This document shows positions 22,240 through 36,181 of a stretch of 64,000 bases of DNA, in pieces (the first letter of the stretch is position 1; the number at the start of each line of letters is the position of its first letter). The position numbers and the translations under genes were made by a program. The notes below the pieces were generated by a model that did not search any database, was not told the DNA's origin, and saw only the letters and a program-made list of their open reading frames with translations. Source of the stretch: Cladorhizidae sp. MBARI D1340-BT2 (lineage: Eukaryota > Porifera > Demospongiae > Poecilosclerida > Cladorhizidae); the NCBI GenBank assembly GCA_028752905.1, contig JAQNBH010000002.1, positions 36,176,075 through 36,240,074 of the forward strand, written 5' to 3'.

Positions 22240-24795
22240 TTCAGAGTGATCCACGAAGCATAGATGCTTCTTTCTCGAGAGAGAAGAGATTCAGAGTGAT
22301 CCATGATGCATAGATGCTTCTTTCTCAAGAGAGAAGAGGTTCACAGTGATCCATGAAGCATAGATGCTTCTTTTTCAAGAGAGAGGTTCAGAGTGATCCA
22401 TGAAGCATAGATGCTTCTATCTCAAGAGAGAAGAGGTTCAGAGTTATTCATGAAGCATAGATGCTTCTTTCGAGAGAGAGAGAGAGAAGAGGTTCAGAGT
22501 GACCACGAAGCATAGATGCTTGTTTCTCGAGAGAGAAGAGGTTCAGAGTGATACACGAAGCATAGATGATTCTTTCGAGAGAGAGAGAGAGAAGAGGTTC
22601 AGAGTGATCCACGAAGCATAGATGCTTCTTTCTCGAGAGAGAATAGGTTCAGAGTGATTCATGAAGCATAGATGCTTCTTTCTCAAGAGAGAAGATGTTG
22701 AGAGTGATCCATGAAACATAGATGCTTCTTTCTCAAGAGAGAAGAGGTTCAGAGTGATCCATGAAGCATAGATTCTTCTTTCTCAAGAGAGAAGAGGTTC
22801 AGAGTGATCCATGAAACATAGATGCTAAAGAAGAAGAGGTTCAGAGTGATCCATGAAGCATAGATGCTTCTTTCTCAAGAGAGAAGAGGTTCAGAGTGAT
22901 CCATGAAGCATAGATGTTTCTTTCTCAAGAGAGAAGAGGTTCAGAGTGATCCATGAAGCATAGATGCTTCTTTCTCAAGAGAGAAGAGGTTCAGAGTGAC
23001 CCATGAAGCGTAGATGCTTCTTTCTCAAGAGGTTCAGAGTGATCCATGAAGCATAGATGCTTCTTTCTCAAGAGAGAAGAGGTTCAGAGTGATCCATGAA
23101 GCATAGATGATTCTTTCTCGAGAGAGAGAATAGGTCAAAGTGATCCACGAAGCATGCTTCTTTCTCGATAGAGATGAGGTTCAGAGTGATCCACGAAGAA
23201 TAAATGCTTCTTTCGAGAGAGAGAGAGAAGAGGTCCACAAAGCATAGATGCTACTTTCTCGAGAGAGAGAAGAGGTTCAGAGTGATCCAGATGCTTCTTT
23301 CTCAAGAGAGAAGAGATTCAGAAGAGAGAAGAGGTTCAGAGTAATCCATGAAGCATTTAGATGCTTTTTTCTCAAGAGAGAAGAGGTTCAGAGAGATCCA
23401 TGAAGCTTAGATGCTTCTTTCTCAAGAGATGAGAAGTTCAGAGTGTACCATGAAGCATAGATGCTTCTTTCTCAAGAGAGAAGAGGTTAACAGTTATACA
23501 TGATGCATAGATGCTTCTTTCTCTAGAGAGAAGAGGTTCAGAGTGATCCATGAAGCATAGATGCTTCTTTCTCGAGAGATAAGTGGTTCAGAGTGAACCA
23601 TGAAGCATAGATGCTTCTTTCTCAAGAGAGAAGAGGTTCAGAGTAATCCATGAAGCATTTAGATGGTTTTTTCTCAAGAGAGAAGAGGTTCAGAGAGATC
23701 CATGACGCTTAGATGCTTCTTTCTCAAGAGAGAATAGGTTCAGATTGATCCATGAAGCATTTAGATGCTTCTTTTTAAAGAGACAAAGTGATCCATGAAG
23801 CATAGATGCTTCTTTCTCAAGAGAGAAGATGTTGAGAGTGATCCATGAAGAGAGAAGAGGTTCAGAGTGATCCATGAAGCATAGATTCTTCTTTCTCAAG
23901 AGAGAAGAGGTTCAGAGTGATCCATGAAACATAGATGCCTCTTTCTCGAGAGAGAATAGGTCAAAGTGATCCACGAAGCATGCTTCTTTCTCGATAGAGA
24001 TGAGGTTCAGAGTGATCCACGAAGCATAGATGCTTCTTTCGAGAGAGAGAGAGAGAGAGAGACAAGAGGTTCACAGTGATCCATGATGCATAGATGCTTC
24101 TTTCTCAAGAGAGAAGAGGTTCACAGTGATCCATGAAGCATAGATGCTTCTTTTTCAAGAGAGAGGTTCAGAGTGATCCATGAAGCATAGATGCTTCTAT
24201 CTCAAGAGAGAAGAGGTTCAGAGTTATTCATGAAGCATAGATGCTTCTTTCGAGAGAGAGAGAGAGAAGAGGTTCAGAGTGACCACGAAGCATAGATGCT
24301 TGTTTCTCGAGAGAGAAGAGGTTCAGAGTGATACACAAAGCTTCTTTCTGGAGAGAGAAGAGGTTCAGAGTGATCCACGAAGCATAGATGATTCTTTCGA
24401 GAGAGAGAGAGAGAAGAGGTTCAGAGTGATCCACGAAGCATAGATGCTTCTTTCTCGAGAGAGAATAGGTTCAGAGTGATTCATGAAGCATAGATGCTTC
24501 TTTCTCAAGAGAGAAGATGTTGAGAGTGATCCATGAAACATAGATGCTTCTTTCTCAAGAGAGAAGAGGTTCAGAGTGATCCATGAAGCATAGATTCTTC
24601 TTTCTCAAGAGAGAAGAGGTTCAGAGTGATCCATGAAACATAGATGCTAAAGAAGAAGAGGTTCAGAGTGATCCATGAAGCATAGATGCTTCTTTCTCAA
24701 GAGAGAAGAGGTTCAGAGTGATCCATGAAGCATAGATGTTTCTTTCTCAAGAGAGAAGAGGTTCAGAGTGATCCATGAAGCATAGATGCTTCTTT

Positions 24796-24841
<46 letters not shown>

Positions 24842-26631
24842 TTCAGAGTGATCCACGAAGCATAGATGCTTCTTTCTCGAGAGAGAAGAGATTCAGAGTG
24901 ATCCATGATGCATAGATGCTTCTTTCTCAAGAGAGAAGAGGTTCACAGTGATCCATGAAGCATAGATGCTTCTTTTTCAAGAGAGAGGTTCAGAGTGATC
25001 CATGAAGCATAGATGTTTCTTTCTCGATAAAGAAGAGGTTAAGAGTGATCCATGAAGCATAGATGCTTCTTTCTCGAGAGAGAAGAAGTTCAGAGTGATC
25101 CATGAAGCATAGATGCTTCTATCTCAAGAGAGAAAAGGTTACGTGTGATCCATGAAGCATAGATGCTTCTTTCTCAAGAGAGAAGAGGTTCATAGTGATC
25201 CATGAAGCATAGATGCTTCTTTCTCAAGAGAGAAGAGGTTCAGAGTTATTCATGAAGCATAGATGCTTCTTTCGAGAGAGAGAGAGAGAAGAGGTTCAGA
25301 GTGATCCACGAAGCTTAGATGCTTCTTTCTTAATAGAGAAGAGGTTCAGAGTGATCCATGAAGCATAGATGCTTCTTTCTCAAGAGAGAAGAACTTTAGA
25401 GTGATCCATGAAGCATTTAGATGCTTCTTTCTCAAGAGAGAAGAGTTTCAGAGCGATCCATGAAGTATTTAATTTAATTGCTTCTTTCTCAAGAGAGAAG
25501 AGGTTCAGAGTGATCCATGAAGCATTTAGATGCTTCTTTTTCAAGAGAGAAGAAGTTCAGAGTGATCCATGAATAATAGATGCTTCTTTCTCAAGAGAGA
25601 AGAGGTTCAGAGTGATCCATGAAGCATAGATACCTTTCTCAAGAGAGAAGAGGTTCAGAGTGACCCATGAAGCATAGATGCTTCTTTCTTAATAGAGAAG
25701 AGGTTCAGAGTGATCCATGAAGTATAGATGCTTCTTTCTCAAGAGAGAAGAAGTTTAGAGTGATCCATGAAGCATTTAGATTCTAGAGAGAAGAGATTCA
25801 GAGTGATCCATGAAGTATAGATGCTTCTTTCTCTAGAGAGAAGAGGTTCAGAGCGATCCATGAAGTATTTAATTGCTTCTTTCTCAAGAGAGAAGAGCTT
25901 CAGAGTGATCCATGAAGCATTTAGATGCTTCTTTCTCGAGAGAGAAGAGGTTCAGAGTGATCCATGAAGCATAGATGCTTCTTTCTCGAGAGAGAAGAGG
26001 TTCAGAGTAATCCACGAAGCATAGATGCTTCTTTCTCGAGAGAGAAGAGGTTCAGAGTGATCCATGAAGCATAGACGCTTCTTTCTCAAGAGAGAAGAGG
26101 TTCAGAGTGACCCATGAAGCGTAGATGCTTCTTTCTCAAGAGGTTGAGAGTGATCCACGAAGCATAGATGCTTCTTTCTCAAGAGAGAAGAGGTTCAGAG
26201 TGATCCATGAAGCATAGATGCTTCTTTCTCAAGAGAGAAGAGATTCACAGTGATCCATGAAGCATAGATGCTCCTTTCCCAAGAGAGAAGAGGTTCAGAG
26301 AGGTCCATGAAGCATAGATGCTTCTTTCTCGATAAAAAAGAGGTTTAGAGTGATCCATGAAGCATAGATGCTTCTTTCGCGCGAGAGAGAGAGAGAGAGA
26401 AGAGGTTCAGAGTTATCCATGAAGCATAGATGCTTCTTTCGAGAGAGAGAAGAGGTTCAGAGTTATCTATGAAGCATAGATGCTTCTTTCTTGAGAGAGG
26501 AGGTTCAGAGTGATCCACGAAGCATCTTATTTCGTAGAGAGAAGAGGTTCAGAGTGGTCCACGAAACATAGATGCTTCTTTCTCGAGAGAGAAGAGGTTC
26601 AGAGTGATCCATGAAGCATAGATGCTTCTTT

Positions 26632-26674
<43 letters not shown>

Positions 26675-29215
26675 AGAGGTTCAGAGTGATCTATGAAGCA
26701 TAGATTCTTCTTTCTCGAGAGAGAAGACGTACAGAGTGATCCACGAAGCATATATGCTTCTTTCGAGAGAGAGAGAGAGAGAAGAGGTTCAGAGTGATGC
26801 ATGAAGCATAGATGCTTCTTTTTCGAGAGAGAAAAGGTTCCGAGTGATCCACGAAGCATCTTATTTCTGGAGAGAGAAGAGGTTAAGAGTGGTCCACGAA
26901 GCATAGATGTTTCTTTCTCGAGAGAGAAGAGATTCAGAGTGATCCATGAAGCATAGATGCTTCTTTCTCAAGAGAGAAGAGGTTCAGAGTTATCCATGAA
27001 GCATAGATGCTTCTTTCGAGAGAGAGCGAAGAGGTTCAGAGTGATACACGAAGCATAGATGCTTGTTTTTCGAGAGAGAAGAGGTTCAGAGTGATCCACG
27101 AATCATAGATGCTTCTTTCGAGAGAGAGAGAGAAGAGGTTCAGAGTGATCCATGAAGCATTTAGATGCTTCTTTTTCAAGAGAGAAGAGGTTCAGAGTGA
27201 TCCATGAAGCATAGATGCTTCTTTCTCAAGAGAGAAGAGGTTCAGAGTGATCCATGAAACATAGATGACTTTCTCAAGAGAGAAGTGGGTCAGAGTAATC
27301 CATGAAGCATAGATGCTTCTTTCTCAAGAGAGAAGAGGTTCAGAGTGATTCATGAAGCATAGATGCTTATTTCGCAAGAGAGAAGAGGTTCAGAGTGATC
27401 CATGAAGCATAGATGCTTCTTTCTTGAGAGAGAAGAGGTTCAGAGTGATCCATGAAGCATAGATGCTTTTTTCTCGAGAGAGAATAGGTCAAAGTGATCC
27501 ACGAAGCATGCTTCTTTCTCGATAGAGATGAGGTTCAGAATGATAAACGAAGCATAGATGCTTCTTTCGAGAGAGAGAGAGAAGAGGTTCACAGTGCTCA
27601 ACAAAACATAGATGCTACTTTCGAGAGAGAGAGAGAAGAGGTTCAGAGTGATCCACGAAGCATAGATGCTTCTTTCGAGAGAGAGAGAGAGAGAAGAGAT
27701 TCAGAGTGATCCATGAAGCATACATGCTTCTTTCTCAAGAGAGTGGAGGTTCAGAGTGATCCATGAAGCATAGATACTTCTTTCTAAAGAGAGAAGAGGT
27801 TCACAGTGATCCATGAAGCATAGATGCTGCTTTTTCAAGAGAGAAGAGGTTCAGAGTGATCAATATAAATGCTTCTTTCTCGATAAAGAAGAGGTTCAGA
27901 GTGATCCATGAAGCACAGATGCTTCTTTCGAGAGAGAGAGAGAGCTTCAGAGTGATCCATGTAGCATAGATGCTTCTTTCGACAGAGAGAGAAGAGATTC
28001 AGAGTGATCCATGAAACATAAATGCTTCTTTCTCGAGAAAGGAGGTTCAGAGTGATCCACGAAGCATAGATGCTTCTTTCTCGAGAGAGAAGAGGTTCAG
28101 AGTGATCCACGAAGCATAGATGCTTCTTTCGAGAGAGAAAGAGAGAGAGAGAAGAGGTTCATAGTGATCTACGAAGCATAGATGCTTCTTTCTCAAGAGA
28201 GAAGAGGTTCAGAGTGATCCATGAAGTATAGATGCTTCTTGAGAAGAGGGAGATTGATCCATGAAGCATAGATACTTCTTTATCAAGAGAAAAGAGGTTC
28301 AGATTGATCCATGAAGCATAGGTGCATCTTTCTCAAGAGAGAAGGGGTTCAGAGTGATCCAAGAAGCATAGATGCTTCGAGAAAGAAAAGAGGTTCAGAG
28401 TGATCCATGAAGCATAGATGCTTCTTATTCAAGAGATAAGAGGTTCAGAGTTATCCATGAAGCATAGATGCTTCTTTCGAGAGAGAGAGAGAAGAGGTTC
28501 AGAGTGATCCACGAAGCTTCTTTCTGGAGAGAGAAGAGGTTCAGAGTGATCCACGAAGCATAGATGCTTCTTTCTTGAGAGGTTCAGAGTGATCCATGAA
28601 GCATAGATGCTTCTTTCTCAAGAGAGAAGAGGTTCAGAGTGATCCATGAAGCATAGATGCTTCTTTCTCAAGAGAGAAGAAGTTTAGAGTGATCCATGAA
28701 GCATTTAGATGCTTCTTTCTCAAGAGAGAAGAAGTTTAGAGTGATCCATGAACCATTTAGATGCTTCTTTATAGGTTCAGAGCGATCCATGAAGCATTTA
28801 ATTGCTTCTTTCTCAAGCGAGAAGAGGTTCAGAGGGATCCATGAAGCATTTAGATGCTTCTTTTTCAAAAGAGAAGAACTTCAGAGTGATCCATGAAGCA
28901 TACAGTAGATGCTTCTTTCTCAAGAGAGAAGAGGTTCAGAGTGTTCCATGAAGCATAGATGCTTCTTTCTCAAGAGAGAAGAGGTTCAGAGTGATCCATG
29001 AAGCATAGATGCTTCATTCTCGAGAGAGAGAATAGTTCAAAGTGATCCACAAAGCATGCTTCTTTCTCGATAGAGATCAGGTTCAGAGTGATCCACGAAG
29101 CATAGATGCTTCTTTTTCGAGAGAGTGGAGGTTCAGAGTGATCCATGAAGCATAGATGCTTCTTTCTCAAGAGAGAAGAGGTTCACAGAAATCCACAAAG
29201 CATAGATGCTACTTT

Positions 29216-29251
<36 letters not shown>

Positions 29252-29582
29252 TTCAGAGTGATCCACGAAGCATAGATGCTTCTTTCTCGAGAGAGAGAAA
29301 AGATTCAGAGTGATCCATGAAGCATAGATGCATCTTTCTCAAGAGAGTGGAGGTTCAGAGTGATCCATGAAGCATAGATGCTTCTTTCTCAAGAGAGAAG
29401 AGGTTCACAGTGATCCATGAAGCATAGATGCTTCTTTTTCAAGAGAGAAGGTTCAGAGTGATCAATATAAATGCTTCTTTCTCGATAAAGAAGAGGTTCA
29501 GAGTGATCCATGAAGCATAGATTCTTCTTTCGAGAGAGAGAGAAGAGGTTCAGAGTGATCCATGAAGCACAGATGCTTCTTT

Positions 29583-29618
<36 letters not shown>

Positions 29619-30816
29619 TTCAGAGTGATCCATGTAGCATAGATGCTTCTTTCGAGAGAGAGAGAGAATAGGTTCAGAGTTACCCATGAAGCATAGATGC
29701 TTCTTTCGAGAGAGAGAGAAGAGCTTCAGAATGATCCATGAAGCATAGATGCTTCTTTCTAGAGAGAGGAGGTTCGGAGTGATCAACGAAGCATAGATGC
29801 TTCTTTCGAGAGAGAGAGAGAAGAGGTTCAGAGTGATCTACGAAGCATAGATGCTTCTTTCTCGCGAGAGAGAGAGAAGAGGTTCAGAGTGATCCACGAA
29901 GCATAGATGCTTCTTTCGAGAGAGAGAAAGAGGAGGTTAAGAGTGATCCATGAAGCATAGATGCTTCTTTCTCGAGAGAGAAGAGGTTCAGAGTGATCCA
30001 CAAAGCATATATGCTTCTTTCGAGAGAGAGAGAGAGAAGAGGTTCAGAGTGATCCATGAAGCATAGATGCTTCTTTCTGGAGAGAGAAGAGGTTCAGAGT
30101 GATCCATGAAGCATAGATGCTTTTTTCCCAAGAGGTTCAGAGTGATCCATGAAGCATAGATGCTTCTTTCTCAAGAGAGAAGAGGTTCAGAGTGATCTAG
30201 ATGCTTATTTCTAAAGAGAGTAGAGGTTCAGAGTGATCCATGAAGCATTTAGATGCTTCTTTCTCAAGAGAGAAGAGGTTCAGAGTGATCCATGAAGAAT
30301 TTAGATGCTTCTTTCTCAAGAGAGACGATGTTCAGAGTGATCCACGAAGCATAGATGCTTCTTTCTCAAGAGAGAAGAGGGTCAGAGTGATCCATGAAGC
30401 ATAGATGCTTCGTTCTCAAGAGAGAAGAGGTTCAGAGTGATCCGTGAAGCATAGATGCTTCTTTCTCGAGAGAGAAAAGAGGTTCACAGTGATCCATGTA
30501 GCATAGATGCTTCTTTCGAGAGAGAGAAGAGGTTCAGAGTGATCCATGAAGCATAGATGCTTCTTTCACAAGAGAGAAGACGTTCAGAGTGATCCATGAA
30601 GCATAGATGCTACTTTCTCAAGAGAGAAGAGGTTCAGAGTGATCCATGAAGTATAGATGCTTCTTTCTCAAGAGAGAAGAGGTCCAGAGTGATCCATGAA
30701 GCATAGATGCTTCTTTCTCAAGAGAGAAGAGGTTCAGAGTGATCCATGAAGCATAGATGCTTCTTTCTCAAGAGAGAAGAGGTTCAGAGTTATTCATGAA
30801 GCATAGATGCTTCTTT

Positions 30817-30854
<38 letters not shown>

Positions 30855-33800
30855 GTTTCATAGTGATTCATGAAGCATAGATGCTTCTTTCTAAAGAGAG
30901 AAGAGGTTCAGAGTGATCCATGAAGCATAGATGCTTCTATCCCAAGAGAGAAGAGGTTCAGAGTGATCCATGAAGCATACATGTAGATGCTTCTTTCTAA
31001 AGAGAGAAGAGGTTCAGAGTGATCCATGAAGCATAGATGCCTTTCTCAAGAGAGAAGAGGTTCAGAGTGATCCATGAAGCATAGATGCTGCTTTCGAGAG
31101 AGAGAGAAGAGGTTCAGAGTGATCCACGAAGCATAGATCGTTCTTACTCAAGAGAGAAGAGGTTCAGGATGATCCACGAAGCATAGATGCTTGTTTCTCG
31201 AGAGAGAGAAGAGGTTCAGAGTGTTCCACAAAGCATAGATGCTTCTATCTCAAGAGAGAAGAGGTTCAGAGTGATCCACGAAGCATACATGCTTCTTTCT
31301 CTCTTGAGAAAGAGGTTCAGGGTGATCCACGAAGCATAGATGCTTGTTTCTCGAGAGAGAAGAGGTTCAGAGTGATCCACAAAGCATAGATGCTTCTTTC
31401 GAGAGAGAGAGAGAGAGAAGAGGTTGAGAGTGATCCACGAAGCATAGATGCTTCTTTCTAAAGAGAGAAGACGTTCAAAGTGATCCATGAAGCATAGATG
31501 CTACTTTCTCAAGAGAGAAGAGGTTCAGAGTGATCCATGAAGTATAGATGCTTCTTTCTCAAGAGAGAAGAGGTTCAGAGTGATCCACAAAGCATATATG
31601 CTTCTTTCGAGAGAGAGAGAGAGAGAGAGAAGAGGTTCAGAGTGATCCATGAAGCATAGATGCTTCTTTCTGGAGAGAGAAGAGGTTCAGAGTGATCCAT
31701 GAAGCATAGATGCTTTTTCCCCAAGAGGTTCAGAGTGATCCATGAAGCATAGATGCTTCTTTCTCAAGAGAGAAGAGGTTCAGAGTGATCTAGATGCTTC
31801 TTTCTAAAGAGAGAAGAGGTTCAGAGTGATCCATGAAGCATTTAGATGCTTCTTTCTCAAGAGAGAAGAGGTTCAGAGTGATCCATGAAGAATTTAGATG
31901 CTTCTTTCTCAAGAGAGACGATGTTCAGAGTGATCCACGAAGCATAGATGCTTCTTTCTCAAGAGAGAAGAGGGTCAGAGTGATCCATGAAGCATAGATG
32001 CTTCGTTCTCAAGAGAGAAGAGGTTCAGAGTGATCCGTGAAGTATAGATGCTTCTTTCTCGAGAGAGAAAAGAGGTTCACAGTGATCCATGTAGCATAGA
32101 TGCTTCTTTCGAGAGAGAGAAGAGGTTCAGAGTGATCCATGAAGCATAGATGCTTCTTTCCCAAGAGAGAAGACGTTCAGAGTGATCCATGAAGCATAGA
32201 TGCTACTTTCTCAAGAGAGAAGAGGTTCAGAGTGATCCATGAAGTATAGATGCTTCTTTCTCAAGAGAGAAGAGGTCCAGAGTGATCCATGAAGCATAGA
32301 TGCTTCTTTCTCAAGAGAGAAGAGGTTCAGATTGATCCATGAAGCATAGATGCTTCTTTCTCAAGAGAGAAGAGGTTCAGAGTTATTCATGAAGCATAGA
32401 TGCTTCTTTCGAGAGAGGGAGAGAGAGAAGAGTTTCATAGTGATTCATGAAGCATAGATGCTTCTTTCTAAAGAGAGAAGAGGTTCAGAGTGATCCATGA
32501 AGCATAGATGCTTCTATCCCAAGAGAGAAGAGGTTCAGAGTGATCCATGAAGCATACATGTAGATGCTTCTTTCTAAAGAGAGAAGAGGTTCAGAGTGAT
32601 CCATGAAGCATAGATGCCTTTCTCAAGAGAGAAGAGGTTCAGAGTGATCCATGAAGCATAGATGCTGCTTTCGAGAGAGAGAGAAGAGGTTCAGAGTGAT
32701 CCACGAAGCATAGATGGTTCTTACTCAAGAGAGAAGAGGTTCAGGATGATCCACGAAGCATAGATGCTTGTTTCTCGAGAGAGAGAAGAGGTTCAGAGTG
32801 TTCCACAAAGCATAGATGCTTCTATCTCAAGAGAGAAGAGGTTCAGAGTGATCCACGAAGCATACATGCTTCTTTCTCTCTTGAGAAAGAGGTTCAGGGT
32901 GATCCACGAAGCATAGATGCTTGTTTCTCGAGAGAGAAGAGATTCAGAGTGATCCACAAAGCATAGATGCTTCTTTCGAGAGAGAGAGAGAGAGAAGAGG
33001 TTGAGAGTGATCCACGAAGCATAGATGCTTCTTTCTAAAGAGAGAAGACGTTCAGAGTGATCCATGAAGCATAGATGCTACTTTCTCAAGAGAGAAGAGG
33101 TTCAGAGTGATCCATGAAGTATAGATGCTTCTTTCTCAAGAGAGAAGAGGTTCAGAGTGATCCATGAAGCATAGATGCTTCTTTCGAGAGAGAGAGAGAG
33201 AGAGAGAGAAGAGGTTCAGAGTGATCCACGAAGCATAGATGCTTCTTTCTCAAGAGAGAAGAGGTTCAGAGTGATCCATGATACATAGATGCTTCTTTCT
33301 CAAGAGAGAAGAGGTTCAGAGTGATACATGTCTATGAAACATACATGTAGATGCTTTCTTTCTCAAGAGAGAAGAGGTTCAGAGTAATCCATGAAGCATA
33401 GATGCTTCTTTCTCAAGAGAGAAGAAGTTTAGAGTGATCCATGAAGCATAGATGCTTCTTTCTCAAGAGAGAAGAAGTTTAGAGTGATCCATGAACCATT
33501 TAGATGCTTCTTTATAGGTTCAGAGCGATCCTTGAAGCATTTAATTGCTTCTTTCTCAAGCGAGAAGAGGTTCAGAGGGATCCATGAAGCATTTAGATGC
33601 TTCTTTTTCAAAAGAGAAGAAGTTCAGAGTGATCCATGAAGCATACAGTAGATGCTTCTTTCTCAAGAGAGAAGAGGTTCAGAGTGTTCCATAAAGCATA
33701 GATGCTTCTTTCTCAAGAGAGAAGAGGTTCAGAGTGATCCATGAAGCATAGATGCTTCATTCTCGAGAGAGAATAGTTCAAAGTGATCCACAAAGCATGC

Positions 33801-33957
33801 TTCTTTCTTGATAGAGATGAGGTTCAGAGTGATCCACGAAGCATAGATGCTTCTTTTTCGAGAGAGTGGAGGTTCAGAGTGATCCATGAAGCATAGATGC
33901 TTCTTTCTCAAGAGAGAAGAGGTTCACAGTAATCCACAAAGCATAGATGCTACTTTC

Positions 33958-33988
<31 letters not shown>

Positions 33989-36150
33989 TTCAGAGTGATC
34001 CACGAAGCATAGATGCTTCTTTCTCGAGAGAGAGAAAAGATTCAGAGTGATCCATGAAGCATAGATGCATCTTTCTCAAGAGAGTGGAGGTTCAGAGTGA
34101 TCCATGAAGCATAGATGCTTCTTTCTCAAGAGAGAAGAGGTTCACAGTGATCCATGAAGCATAGATGCTTCTTTTTCAAGAGAGAAGGTTCAGAGTGATC
34201 AATATAAATGCTTCTTTCTCGATAAAGAAGAGGTTCAGAGTGATCCATGAAGCATAGATTCTTCTTTGGAGAGAGAGAGAAGAGGTTCAGAGTGATCCAT
34301 GAAGCACAGATGCTTCTTTCGAGAGAGAGAGAGAGAGAGAGAAGAGCTTCAGAGTGATCCATGTAGCATAGATGCTTCTTTCGAGAGAGAGAGAGAGAGA
34401 GAATAGGTTCAGAGTTACCCATGAAGCATAGATGCTTCTTTCGAGAGAGAGAGAAGAGCTTCAGAGTGATCCATGAAGCATAGATGCTTATTTCTAGAGA
34501 GAGGAGATTCGGAGTGATCAACGAATCATAGATGCTTCTTTCGAGAGAGAGAGAGAAGAGGTTCAGAGTGATCTACGAAGCATAGATGCTTCTTTCTCGC
34601 GAGAGAGAGAGAAGAGGTTCAGAGTGATCCACGAAGCATAGATGCTTCTTTCGAGAGAGAGAAAGAGGAGGTTAAGATTGATCCATGAAGCATAGATGCT
34701 TCTTTCTCAAGAGAGAAGAGGTTCAGAGTTATTCATGAAGCATAGATGCTTCTTTCGAGAGAGGGAGAGAGAGAAGAGTTTCATAGTGATTCATGAAGCA
34801 TAGATGCTTCTTTCTAAAGAGAGAAGAGGTTCAGAGTGATCCATGAAGCATAGATGCTTCTATCCCAAGAGAGAAGAGGTTCAGAGTGATCCATGAAGCA
34901 TACATGTAGATGCTTCTTTCTAAAGAGAGAAGAGGTTCAGAGTGATCCATGAAGCATAGATGCCTTTCTCAAGAGAGAAGAGGTTCAGAGTGATCCATGA
35001 AGCATAGATGCTGCTTTCGAGAGAGAGAGAAGAGGTTCAGAGTGATCCACGAAGCATAGATGGTTCTTACTCAAGAGAGAAGAGGTTCAGGATGATCCAC
35101 GAAGCATAGATGCTTGTTTCTCGAGAGAGAAGAGATTCAGAGTGATCCACAAAGCATAGATGCTTCTTTCGAGAGAGAGAGAGAGAGAAGAGGTTGAGAG
35201 TGATCCACGAAGCATAGATGCTTCTTTCTAAAGAGAGAAGACGTTCAGAGTGATCCATGAAGCATAGATGCTACTTTCTCAAGAGAGAAGAGGTTCAGAG
35301 TGATCCATGAAGTATAGATGCTTCTTTCTCAAGAGAGAAGAGGTTCAGAGTGATCCATGAAGCATAGATGCTTCTTTCGAGAGAGAGAGAGAGAGAGAGA
35401 GAAGAGGTTCAGAGTGATCCACGAAGCATAGATGCTTCTTTCTCAAGAGAGAAGAGGTTCAGAGTGATCCATGATACATAGATGCTTTTTTCTCAAGAGA
35501 GAAGAGGTTCAGAGTGATACATGTCTATGAAACATACATGTAGATGCTTTCTTTCTCAAGAGAGAAGAGGTTCAGAGTAATCCATGAAGCATAGATGCTT
35601 CTTTCTCAAGAGAGAAGAAGTTTAGAGTGATCCATGAAGCATAGATGCTTCTTTCTCAAGAGAGAAGAAGTTTAGAGTGATCCATGAACCATTTAGATGC
35701 TTCTTTATAGGTTCAGAGCGATCCTTGAAGCATTTAATTGCTTCTTTCTCAAGCGAGAAGAGGTTCAGAGGGATCCATGAAGCATTTAGATGCTTCTTTT
35801 TCAAAAGAGAAGAAGTTCAGAGTGATCCATGAAGCATACAGTAGATGCTTCTTTCTCAAGAGAGAAGAGGTTCAGAGTGTTCCATAAAGCATAGATGCTT
35901 CTTTCTCAAGAGAGAAGAGGTTCAGAGTGATCCATGAAGCATAGATGCTTCATTCTCGAGAGAGAATAGTTCAAAGTGATCCACAAAGCATGCTTCTTTC
36001 TTGATAGAGATGAGGTTCAGAGTGATCCACGAAGCATAGATGCTTCTTTTTCGAGAGAGTGGAGGTTCAGAGTGATCCATGAAGCATAGATGCTTCTTTC
36101 TCAAGAGAGAAGAGGTTCACAGTAATCCACAAAGCATAGATGCTACTTTC

Positions 36151-36181
<31 letters not shown>
